A program made the translations under genes and the position numbers. The notes beneath the pieces are model-generated. The model worked only from the letters and a program-made list of their open reading frames with translations, made no database searches and was not told the origin of the DNA. DNA of 64,000 nt from Chionis minor. Taxonomy: Eukaryota; Chordata; Aves; Charadriiformes; Chionididae. This document shows, one piece after another, positions 54,204 through 64,000 of the stretch (positions are counted from its first letter, which is position 1; every line of letters starts with the position of its first letter). The stretch is from the NCBI GenBank assembly GCA_013398295.1, contig VZSF01003342.1, forward strand, positions 260,718-324,717. The letters run 5' to 3'.

Positions 54204-54706
54204 AAAGAAAATGCAGATACATGTATCTCTATGAATTAGACCATTGAGAAAATAATATGCATCTTTCAGGGATTTATACTTAACTAGTACAAATAAAAAA
54301 TAATTTTAAAATAATTTTTATTATTTAAGAGCTTGCTACATCAGCTTAGCAATATTTTTTTTAAAAAAAGCCAACAGAACAACAAACAACCCCTCAAAAC
54401 ATACAAAAAGGTGTTTTTCCTTGGGTTCTCACCTCCTCCCCCCCCTTTTTTTTTNAAAGAAAATGCAGATACATGTATCTCTATGAATTAGACCATTGAG
54501 AAAATAATATGCATCTTTCAGGGATTTATACTTAACTAGTACAAATAAAAAATAATTTTAAAATAATTTTTATTATTTAAGAGCTTGCTACATCAGCTTA
54601 GCAATATTTTTTTTAAAAAAAGCCAACAGAACAACAAACAACCCCTCAAAACATACAAAAAGGTGTTTTTCCTTGGGTTCTCACCTCCTCCCCCCCCTTT
54701 TTTTTT
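54204..54706 (+). repeat. Exact 251-bp direct duplication around a single N (assembly artefact likely)
   Basis: The block 54204-54454 recurs at 54456-54706 with no difference seen by eye, separated by one N at 54455. Both end in a C8 then T9-10 homopolymer. This is the signature of two contigs whose overlapping ends were joined without merging. The true genome probably has one copy. Confidence 0.93.
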
Positions 54707-54767
54707 TAAATTAAACATAGCCGTAGATTTATTATAAACGCCTGCTAACAGTGACAACCAGTTCGGC

Positions 54768-55139
54768 NNNNNNNNNNNNNNNNNNNNNNNNNNNNNNNNN
54801 NNNNNNNNNNNNNNNNNNNNNNNNNNNNNNNNNNNNNNNNNNNNNNNNNNNNNNNNNNNNNNNNNNNNNNNNNNNNNNNNNNNNNNNNNNNNNNNNNNNN
54901 NNNNNNNNNNNNNNNNNNNNNNNNNNNNNNNNNNNNNNNNNNNNNNNNNNNNNNNNNNNNNNNNNNNNNNNNNNNNNNNNNNNNNNNNNNNNNNNNNNNN
55001 NNNNNNNNNNNNNNNNNNNNNNNNNNNNNNNNNNNNNNNNNNNNNNNNNNNNNNNNNNNNNNNNNNNNNNNNNNNNNNNNNNNNNNNNNNNNNNNNNNNN
55101 NNNNNNNNNNNNNNNNNNNNNNNNNNNNNNNNNNNNNNN
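54768..55139. other. Assembly gap (372 N)
   Basis: Unsequenced bases directly before a GC-rich CpG island. It probably hides part of a GC-rich promoter and first exon. Open frames crossing it are meaningless. Confidence 0.99.
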
Positions 55140-55830
55140 GCAGGTGAGGGCGGCGCGGGGGAGGCGGCGGCCTTCGGGAGGCGGCGGGTGCGGGGCAGCC
55201 GCAGCGCTCCGGGAGGGCGGGTTTGCGGGGCGCCCCGCTGGTGGGGGGGGGCGGCAGGGGCCGGGCGTTCCCGTTACGCGCGTTATTGCTACGGGCCGGG
55301 CAGGCCGGAGGAGCCGAGGCGGGGTTAGCTGGCATAGCAGCGCCTGAGGTGAGCAGCGGTAAGCGCCCTTGGGTGTTTCTCACCGCGGGGGAGGCTGCGG
55401 AGCAAAGGGGCACCCGTTGGTAGCCCAGGAGCGAGGAAGAGGACGCACTCCGTTAGTACGCGGGGGTTTGAGTTGCCCAGAGAGAGCGGGTGCCAGCGAA
55501 CCAGAGGTTTACTGGATCTTGGCCTATAAAACTGCCCTTCCTGGTGTTTCTGGCACCTGAGGCGCACCGAGGTGAGGCGAGGTGGCCTGCGGGACCCCTG
55601 TAAGGCTCCGTGGGTTTTAGCCGTCCCCAGCCGCTGCAGGTGTCCCAGCACCTTCACTTCCAGCTGCACCCTGCAGCTCGGAGCCCCTCGCTGGACGTGG
55701 GTCTGCCGGTGCTGGCCCAACTGGGAAATGGGAGCGCTGGCACGCAGTGGGCACCCAAGCGTGGCCGCCTCGCTGTGCAGGTGGGGGCAGAGCGGGGTGC
55801 AGGTGGCTGGTGATGATAGCTGGTGCAGCC
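55140..55830 (+). promoter_or_regulatory. CpG island, probable CSRNP3 promoter and first-exon region
   Basis: GC and CpG content rise abruptly here compared with the AT-rich surroundings, with many CGG, GCG and GGCGGG words in the first 250 nt, fading by about 55830. The first bases after the gap read gCAG|GTGAGG, a near-perfect splice donor (GT at 55144-55145), so a first exon may end here with its body in the gap. In mammals CSRNP3 follows SCN2A on the same strand and has non-coding first exons. The identity is inferred from gene order; no CSRNP3 coding sequence is in the window. Confidence 0.6.
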
Positions 55831-58800
55831 ACAGCCATCCGCTGGGCTAGTGGAATAAGTGGGAGATGTTTCACGAGGTTTCTGTGTACTCAGTGGTTCT
55901 GGATAAATCCTGCACCTGCTGTAAGACTCTGCTAGCAACTGTGTGAGAAACCGCGTTCTGAATCTGCTCAGCGCAGCAAACTCTGGAGCGACAGATGCCA
56001 CCAGTTCTTTCTTTGCCTGAAACACCTTTTGGTCTGGGTGGGCAGGAAAGACAAACTGTTGGGCAGGGGCTGGCACAGACTAGTAGAGCTAAAATATAAA
56101 AAGGTTGCTTCAGGATGGAAGACATGCTTGGATTCCTGTGGTCTTTCACTCGTACCAGTGAACTGTACCCATCTGACTCTGCTGTGTTCTTAGTGAGGGT
56201 GTGCTGATAGGACAAGAGGAAATGGCCTCCAGTTGCACTGGGGGAGGTTTCATTTGGATATTAGGGAAAATTTCTTCACCAAAAGGGTTATTGAGCATTG
56301 GAACAGGCTGCCCAGGGAAGTGGTGGAGTCGCCATCCCTGGAGGTATTTAAAAGACAGGTAGACGTGGTGCTGAGGGACGTGGTTTAGCGGTGGTTTTGG
56401 CAGCGTTAGGTTTATGGTTGGACTGGATGATCTTAAAGGTCCCTTCCAACCTAGGTGTTTCTGTGTTTTACTTGGGGAAGATTTGTTAACTAAAGTCCAC
56501 CACAAATGATTGCGCGTCCACATTGATCACCTTTGTTTCATCAGCGTGCAAACTGGAGATGTAGTATGTGTGGGGAAAAAAGGTCTAAGAAGTTTGTAAA
56601 TTTTAATATATTTACTCTGGGAAGTGGTAAAGTAAATAAAGACACATGGGCAAAGATGCTACAGTGGCATATCCGAGGGTGACTCCAGGATGACATCTGT
56701 GCTGTTTAGTCTTGCCAGAGGAAAGCGATCTATAGTAATTGTGATCTCTAAAATACCTCTGTTAAAAACTGACTGAGAGGGAGGATCTGCCCTTTCTGTA
56801 TGCCTGCTCTTAACAGTGTTTTTTGTTTTAATATGTTACTTTTGTGTTTATTGTATGAAGCATAGTTCAGGCTAGCCCAGCAACATACCTTGCTAGTTGA
56901 GGGTGAGTCACTTAAAATCTCATCTATCATTTGTTTGACAGAGCAAATGCAATAAAGAGCAGGAAAATCAGAGAACTTGAATGTTTTTTTCTATTTATGT
57001 TTGTTTGTGGCTAAGCATCCTTTATTTTAAAATGTTCTTGGGTATCCTGGATAGAGCTCTTTAGATCTCTCTAGCTTTTATCATGAAATAAATCAAACTT
57101 TCTGCAGTATGTGGTTTTAAGTTTGGTTGAACCTAGAGAAATCTATTTGTAATTTGAGTTAGGTAGTCTTGGATTTCTGGAATATAAAGCACTCAAATGT
57201 AGGCTGGCTTCTTCATTCTGTGGGCACCCTTGCTTGCATAATAGACTGAGAAGTGCTTGCAGCATGCAGTGTTACCTTACTCTGAATTTAGCATTGTTAT
57301 ATGTCTTGTGCCTTACTGTTTAGATTTTGGATTCTGTTAGGTTGCTCTAATGACAATTTAAAATTAGCTTCTACCTTTGTGATTGCATAGCAACAGCTGT
57401 AGGGTAAATAAGCAATAAGCAACTGCAGGAGATTGTAATTGTATTGTTACAACATGCATCCACTGTTGCAAATGGTTGTAGTTTGGAAACAAATGGCCTT
57501 GTAGAGAGGCTACACATCAGAATACAGCCTGGTTTGGTATTTGTCACACTGATGGTACCGTAGTAGCAGTAGCAGCTCACTTTAACCGCAAACAGATATT
57601 ACAGCACTGATGTAATACATCGATCTGCTTGTTCCACGCTGAGAGAGGGGTGAGTGGGGCTGACCTGTGGTTTGGTTTCTTTTCTAAACAGCTGAATATA
57701 AATAGGGGACTCTTCTACAGGTGATTGATGGTGACTAATTTAGAGAGACTGTGAGCCAGAGGAAAAGGAGGGTTGGATGTCCCTGGCAGCGAAGATACCT
57801 GCCTAATGTTTCTGTGAACCTGAGAAATGCGGAGCGTCTGTATTACTGAAATAATGACTCATCAAATAGATGCAGCATTAAGTGAAGGACTGATAAATGC
57901 AGACAAAATGATCTAGAAGATTATGTATTTCCTGTGGCTTTTTTTTACTATTTGTAGAATACTTTGTTGTATTATATTAGTTACACCCTTTTTCCTCACT
58001 AGTCACCTCTGCAGAAAAGACACTTGTATTTTTGCTAATTCTAAAAACTTGTAAAAAGAATGCTGCCACAATATTCTGAATGTAAAGCTTTGTCTTTAAA
58101 ACTATTGCACGCTTAACCGTTTCACCTTGGTGTAGTAAATGGCTTGACTTCTTGAGCCCAATTTAAAAACATTTGCAATTTTTGCAAGCCGTAATAAAGA
58201 TCCAGATATCATATACACCACATGCCCCTCGGCCACCATCGTCCTGTTTATTGTATGGCTTTGATGGGTAAAAAAACCCCACCAACCTGTTGCATTTCCC
58301 AGGTGCGTACACCCTCCACTGGAAGTGCTTTCCACTGCTCTGAATATTCTCAGTTATTTGATGATTTGTGGAAGCACAGGATATGCAGGCTGGGTCAAAA
58401 AAGAGAGCAGGCATGGCTAAATCGTTAGGTAGCTGTGCTAATCTGTGCTCTGGGGAGGGTGATGAAGAGTTAGTCACAACTAATTGGTTTCAGTGGTACT
58501 ATGTTCTCTATAATGTGCTGTCTGATAAGCCAGTGTTGTTAGAACAGATAAAAAAGTATGTATTTAAGAACAGATAAAAAAGAATGTGTTTCCTGATTAA
58601 CGGTTCCACAGAGCCATCTGGAACCATGAAGCGGTCTGCAGATCAGACTTGTATTTAGTTTCCAAGGTTTCTTTTTAAAATAGTTTGTCATAATCTGATA
58701 CTTAAGTAGCTACAATGTTAAAAGAAAAATGTAGTTCAAATACATATTGAGATTGCTTTGATGTGCAAAGATAATTTTTGTAGATACTCTTCTGCAAAAC

Positions 58801-61800
58801 TCTTTTTCTCGAGGGTTCTTCCCAACTTCATTGTTGTGTTACAAATCAGCTTATGGACTAAAGGTCACATCATTGTAACAGCATTTCTATGTGGTACTGT
58901 TCATGTGGTGTTCTTGAGACATTTTATATCGTATCCATGTTTGACAGGAAAACAAATCTAGCACGTCTATAAGATTATAATGGGGTTCTGAAGAGGGTGT
59001 GTTTGATAGTATGAATTCCATGTTATTGCATGGATCCTTTGATCAGCATGTTGATTTTCTCTATGCACACTTCTGGGAACTGTTTGTGTTCTAGTGGGAA
59101 TTGCATGACTCTAGGTTTGACATTGATTTTTTTTTTTCACTTGGCTTTGAAGTGCCAACTGCCTTCTCAAAAGGCATGATACTCTATTTTAGTAATCAAA
59201 CATTAATTTTTGTTACCTGGTGAAAACACAGATACAAAGGGCAAATTGCATGTATAGCTAAGCTTGAAATACTATTTCAAACAATTGCATTACAAATCTT
59301 ACTTTATACAGTCTGACTTATGCAATATTCTTTTTTTTGTGTGCTTTAGGCTTTTTTTTTTTAAATCTGCTTATTGTCCTATGTGTAGATAGACTGAGCA
59401 CTGTAAATTATTAGTGTGCACTTTATACCAAGTATATCTGGAAAAGACATATCTATAAGTTGTCATTCTTGCATTGTATATAGTACATTTTGAACACTAA
59501 TTTTCTTACCTTATTTTGCATAAGCGATTTATATATGTGAGCAGGTTTTAGTGCAAATTTGCAAAATATTTGTGGAAGGAGAGTTTGGAAGTAAGATTTG
59601 AGGAAGCGTTTTCTTTTCAGGTTGAAAATATCCAAGCATTTTTGATATGAAAACCTGGGCTACTGCTAATTTCCCAGCAGACGTGTTTCTGTTATAGCCT
59701 TGCTATGTCATGACTGGCTTTTTTTGCTGTTTCTATGGCAACACGGATTTTTGTGCTGCAAAGCAGAATACTGTGTATGGTTTGAGGGGTTATAAATTTT
59801 CTTTATTACAGAAGAAACTTTGATCCATGAAAGCTGATCAGGCACCCTGCTGTTCCCCGCCCCCATCCTTCCTCTTAATAATCGGTGTTTTCCCTGTAAG
59901 ATTACACATAAATGGGAATTCCTATTTGACAAGAATACAGTTACCAGTTCTAATTTTTGATGTAGGGAGAGATGTTGGAAAATTTGTAAAGATTTAATGT
60001 AGGTATAACGTGGAAAATGTGTCATCTTCCAGTTGGAGTCTTGATAAACAGAAGGCCATTGTATACGCGTACAAATTTGTATGTGTATATATTTGTGAAC
60101 ATTGTATATGTCTATTAAAAGTAATGAGAGTTTAAGTTGCTCTGGATTTGCATTGGCTTCTGCTAATGTTTACTTTGGCTTGGACTTGTTTCCAAGACAC
60201 ATTCATAAAATATTTACTTTTTAAATGGACATACACATTTAAACTAAAGAATCTCAAAATTATGTACCCGATTCACAAACTAAAATTTTTTAACAGTGCA
60301 ATAATCCTTGTGTTTGTGTCTATCTGTCACCTTTTCAGGTAAGTGGGTGATATGGGATGTTTGGGATTTATCCTGAACCAAATAGTTATAGGAGAAGCCT
60401 TGATAGAGAAACTATGCTTGGGGCATGGGACATTTTTTCTAAATTAGATTAGCTTTTCTGTGTTGTTGTTGTTTTTCTTTTTGAGCACTTGTTCCAAAAA
60501 AAGAAGCCAGTTCAGATTTGTCAAGTTCCCTCCGCACCAGGAGGGTGTTTTGTTTGTTTTGTTTTTTGTTTTGTTTTTTTTTTTTTTTAAACTGGTAAAA
60601 AATGGGAATGATGTAGTTACTGAAACAAACAGCATAGGTAAGCTAGGCAATTACTGTTTATGTTGTAAAAGTCTCTGAATAGTACAACTAGGACAGATAT
60701 CTTTGTGACATCTGAAAGGCAATTTAGAGATGCAGTAAAAAAAAAAATAAAATTGGAAGGTAAAGTCTGCTGCCAGTGGCCTGCTGGACTTCCTGTGGTT
60801 TGGGCTGGGAGACCTCTGTCTCCCTGTGCCACCGACACCGCACACACATGTAGCATTATTATGGAATCATGAAAATGAAAAACCACCACACCGATCTCTG
60901 CAACTGAGGCTACTCATCCAAATACGTTGCGGTTCTGCTGAAGAGGTATTGTATGGGAGTAGGGCAACTTACTACTCAGGTAATAACTTAATCCAAATAC
61001 CCATCTGGAGAAGATTTTTCACTAGTGCTGTCACCTGTGTGTGCCGTAGCTGTGACAAAATAACTTACATCTATGTGAGAGAAATTGAACTTCACACCCA
61101 TACCCAGCCATGAATACTTTGGATACACTGAAGTATGCGACAGCATAATTTTTTTTCAAGTGAAGCTAGAAGCTCTGAAATGACTAATTTTTATACCCCC
61201 TTCCTCCCCCGGCCTTCGAGGAGTAGGTGCATGTTGTTTTGGCCTCTGTGTTACCCTTCTCAAGAAAAATGACTTTCAAATTGGTTCAGTGCTTATGTTT
61301 GGAAAAAAGCTTATGGCCTGCAGTAGCGCATCATTCAGAATGCTGTATATGATTTTGGGGCGTCCTTATGTTTGGGAATTCAAGAAAGTTGGGGTATAAA
61401 AATCGGAATTTTGAACATGGGTCTGCAAAGATTTACAGTGACCGATAGCATCTGGCAGTGTGGTGCATACCACCTCCTCCCCCACCCCCCCAACACAACC
61501 TCAACCCATTTGTAAGAGCTTGAGGGTTTATTTTGCTATTTGTTTTTCTGGCTTTGCTTATAATAATAGGCAGTGCAGTTTTCCACTAAATATTTTGTCC
61601 AGTGCTCCCTGAAAATTCAAGAGAAAAGATAGTTGCTAGCTGGGCTTTATGCTTGAGAAGTGTGCAGAGTTTAGGAGAAAGGGTCCCTTAAATGCAGTTA
61701 AAGACTAAGAAGAGTTGTGAGTTGCAGTGTCAGATATTTTCCATTGTATATGGCAAGGATGTGGGGGCCGCTGATTCTGCGTGAAGCTGGATGAGTAGGT

Positions 61801-64000
61801 CAAACAGCTGCCTTCTGCGTCTCTGCTGGGACCCATTAGGAGGAGTGACAGTGTGATGACATAATCTGACCCCAGATTGTTCTGGGCTATAAATCCTCTG
61901 GTTGCAGTGTCCACTGTTCCTCAGCATGCGCCGTTCACGTGTAGGGGCTTTTCAGATCATCTCCATCGCCATCTGCTACACAATAGAAACAAAACAGTTG
62001 TGCTGTGTATGGAGGAGCCAGCTGATTGCCTGAGTCGAGATGGAGGTTTGCAAAATACGTCTTGTCGCTAAGAACTTGTTTGTCTGGTTGGTCTCGTTGG
62101 CATACTGTGCACTAGTTACTAGGCTGTCATTATGGATGAAAAATGGAACTGGCTGATTTACAGGGACATACATGTTTTTCCAGCAGATCCGATACTGCGT
62201 ACTATATGTGTGTTCTCATGCTTGTGTACGAGTAATACTGCTCATCCTAATGTCTCTCTAATAAGAAGAAGGGGAACACACTCCATATGGGAAACATCTT
62301 GTCAGCATGAATGTATTGGTAATGTTGGTCCTGCATGGGCAATGAGAAGATAAGCAACAGGATTTCTTAACTGCAAGTATTCACTAGGTGTCAGTACGTG
62401 ATCACGCTGAACTGATGATTTGCTGAGAAGTTCTTTGACAATTGTGGTACCTCCCTTATGAATAGGGATTTTAAAGAAAATTCCTACTTTTGTCTCCAGA
62501 ATGTAGCGTGGATTAATTTTAAGAATAACTAATGATTAAAAGGAATTAATCCAGTCTTGGTTTTAGGAGTCCGATAAAAATGCTGATGTAAAAAACCCAC
62601 AAGGTTTGTGCTTGATAAAGGTAATTTAAAGTCTTAGAATAGCCCTTGTCTTGATCATTACCTAGCTTTCTTGTCAATATCTGGTGTATTGCTGATCAAA
62701 CACTCCACCTGATCCTGCTGCTGATCCTGGGTGTGACTAAAATTCCTATTAAGATGAGGAAAAATTACAGTTTTCATAGTGATACATTGTCTGTAATGCA
62801 AACACACTAACTTAATTATTTGGAAAACTATTGTTTTCCTTAAGGGTTGTAAAAGATCAAGCCTGTAAATGTCAGTCAAAGTGGGGGAAACCCTCATGAA
62901 TATAGCTAAAATTATCAGTTTTCTGTAAGAAGTTCTTTTTATTCTCTTGCCTTATGTCACTGCAATGCAATATCATGCTCACTAGAATATCTTGTATTAC
63001 TAGCATCTCAATATTAGATTTTCTTATTATTATTTTTAAGCAGATTTAAATTAATAAATACTTTATTTAGCTTAGTTTTAGTGATAGATCATTAGGGATA
63101 TATCTTTCCAGTCTGTATAGAGTGATCAGTATTCATCTAGAAATTTAAATTGTTACAAAATGGTTTTTTTCCTGTCTTGTGTGTGAAGGTATTTGGTGAG
63201 AACTGTACATTAGTAGGTTAAAATAGTAAAAATTATCATTCACTTGATAATTGCAAATACTTGAAATGGCTCTCCTTTATCCTCCAGTTTGTACTGAACT
63301 TTTCCTGTTATATTTGAATGCATACCATGTAGTGACTGGTAAAAATATTTACATGTTACCCTTTTACATCTAATCCATTTACAAGTGAGGCCTTTTTTGG
63401 CACTATTCCCTGCTACCCTAAGGGAAGTGTTAAGGCTAATCCTAATAGATAAGAGAAGTTAGTTTAGTTACGTACACACATTTTTTTCACTCATGTTTAA
63501 CACTATATTGCTACATATTCAGTGTGTAGCAGAACTACCGATACGATCGTTCGATGGCCTACCTTCAGTATTTTTCCCTATTGTAGCTGTATAAGCGTAT
63601 CTTTGGTGCCATCTTTGTTTATTCAACCTTTTGTTTATTCATACCATGTAACTGTCAGATAGAAACTATCTGATCATCAGACAAAGGCATATTTCTTCCA
63701 CCCCGGTGTCCCTCTGGTTACATCATGCAGTGACATTTAAGGACTGCATCTGTCATGACGGGACACAGCTATTTGCCTGGCCAGATTTTTAGGCAAGTTC
63801 TGGTCAAGCCTGTATAAGAGGGTCCATAAAAGATATGGTAGGAAGACTGCCGACATTAAAATAGACCATTGTCTAACATACACCTCTCCCTTACACAGAT
63901 GTACTGAATATAAACACATACAACAAGCTCTAAATATATGTCAGCTTGAGTGGCTTCTCATTGCATATGACTGACTTTGTGTCTCTGAACACTGAATGAA
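55831..64000 (+). other. Presumed first intron of CSRNP3, no coding exon seen
   Basis: 8.2 kb downstream of the CpG island with one CR1 copy (56207-56468), homopolymer T/A runs (for example 60560-60590 and 60738-60749) and otherwise unique AT-rich sequence. No open frame resembles a known protein, and the start of the CSRNP3 coding region was not found. If the island is its promoter, this is intron. Confidence 0.5.
56207..56468 (+). repeat. CR1 LINE fragment, 3' end, sense
   Basis: A CR1 3' region on the + strand: 'aggacaagaggaaatggcct', 'ggaacaggctgcccaggga', 'gttggactggatgatctt' and 'ggtcccttccaacctagg', ending near 'tttctgtg'. About 260 nt, the same subfamily type as the copy at 37003-37610. 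Confidence 0.95.

Noticed and set aside
54745..55413. Long open frames on both strands at the CpG island
   Set aside because: Most of each is the N gap, and the rest is GC-rich low-complexity sequence (Pro, Ala, Arg) with no family resemblance.
60540..60600. T-rich run as a possible retroposed poly(A) tail
   Set aside because: No adjacent gene-derived sequence or target-site duplication could be recognised; plain homopolymer.

Overview
The window is vertebrate nuclear DNA and almost certainly avian. It carries seven or more copies or fossils of CR1 LINEs, the dominant interspersed repeat of bird genomes. Several of them end in the CR1 3' tail (TGATTCTATG or its complement). Its one clear protein-coding gene is a multi-exon voltage-gated sodium channel alpha subunit on the + strand. 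The C-terminal tail of that protein is closest, from what I know of the family, to Nav1.2 (SCN2A) rather than SCN1A, SCN3A or SCN9A. No microbial genes, CRISPR arrays, tRNAs or rRNAs were seen.

Layout. Positions 1-52165 are the 3' part of SCN2A. There are 21 coding exons, numbered here 6-26 by homology with the 26-coding-exon SCN1A scheme. They run from the domain I S4-S5 linker to the stop codon at 49993-49995, about 1785 codons. Exons 1-5 lie upstream of the window. Each exon has matching splice sites and keeps frame with the next; no frameshift or premature stop was found, so the gene looks intact. The selectivity ring D-E-K-A, the IFM inactivation particle, the ankyrin-G motif, the IQ motif and a PPSY motif are all present. 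One intron (45352-46441) is AT-AC instead of GT-AG. A 3' UTR of about 2.2 kb ends near an AATAAA at 52142.

Introns hold CR1 copies at 6600-6805 (sense) and at 13803-14533, 37003-37610 and 40763-43785 (antisense). The last is a decayed copy of about 3 kb that still shows endonuclease and reverse-transcriptase remnants. Older LINE fossils are near 2820-3060 and 18670-19290, and a pyrimidine-rich repeat-like tract is at about 9020-10880. The longest intron (20251-30935) has very few recognisable repeats.

From 52166 to about 55139 is a short intergenic stretch with a CR1 copy, an exact 251-bp duplication around a single N (very likely an unmerged contig overlap) and a 372-base gap. Right after the gap a CpG island begins (about 55140-55830). 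By position and known vertebrate gene order it is probably the promoter and first exon region of CSRNP3, with part of it lost in the gap. The remaining 8 kb shows no coding exon and is best read as its first intron.

The most interesting points are: the AT-AC intron placed directly before the inactivation-gate exon; a pair of TGCATG (Rbfox) motifs just downstream of the domain III S4 exon, in the intron where sodium channel genes are known to carry a poison exon; three in-phase alternative donors at exon 11, matching the SCN1A pattern; and the assembly faults around the presumed CSRNP3 promoter.
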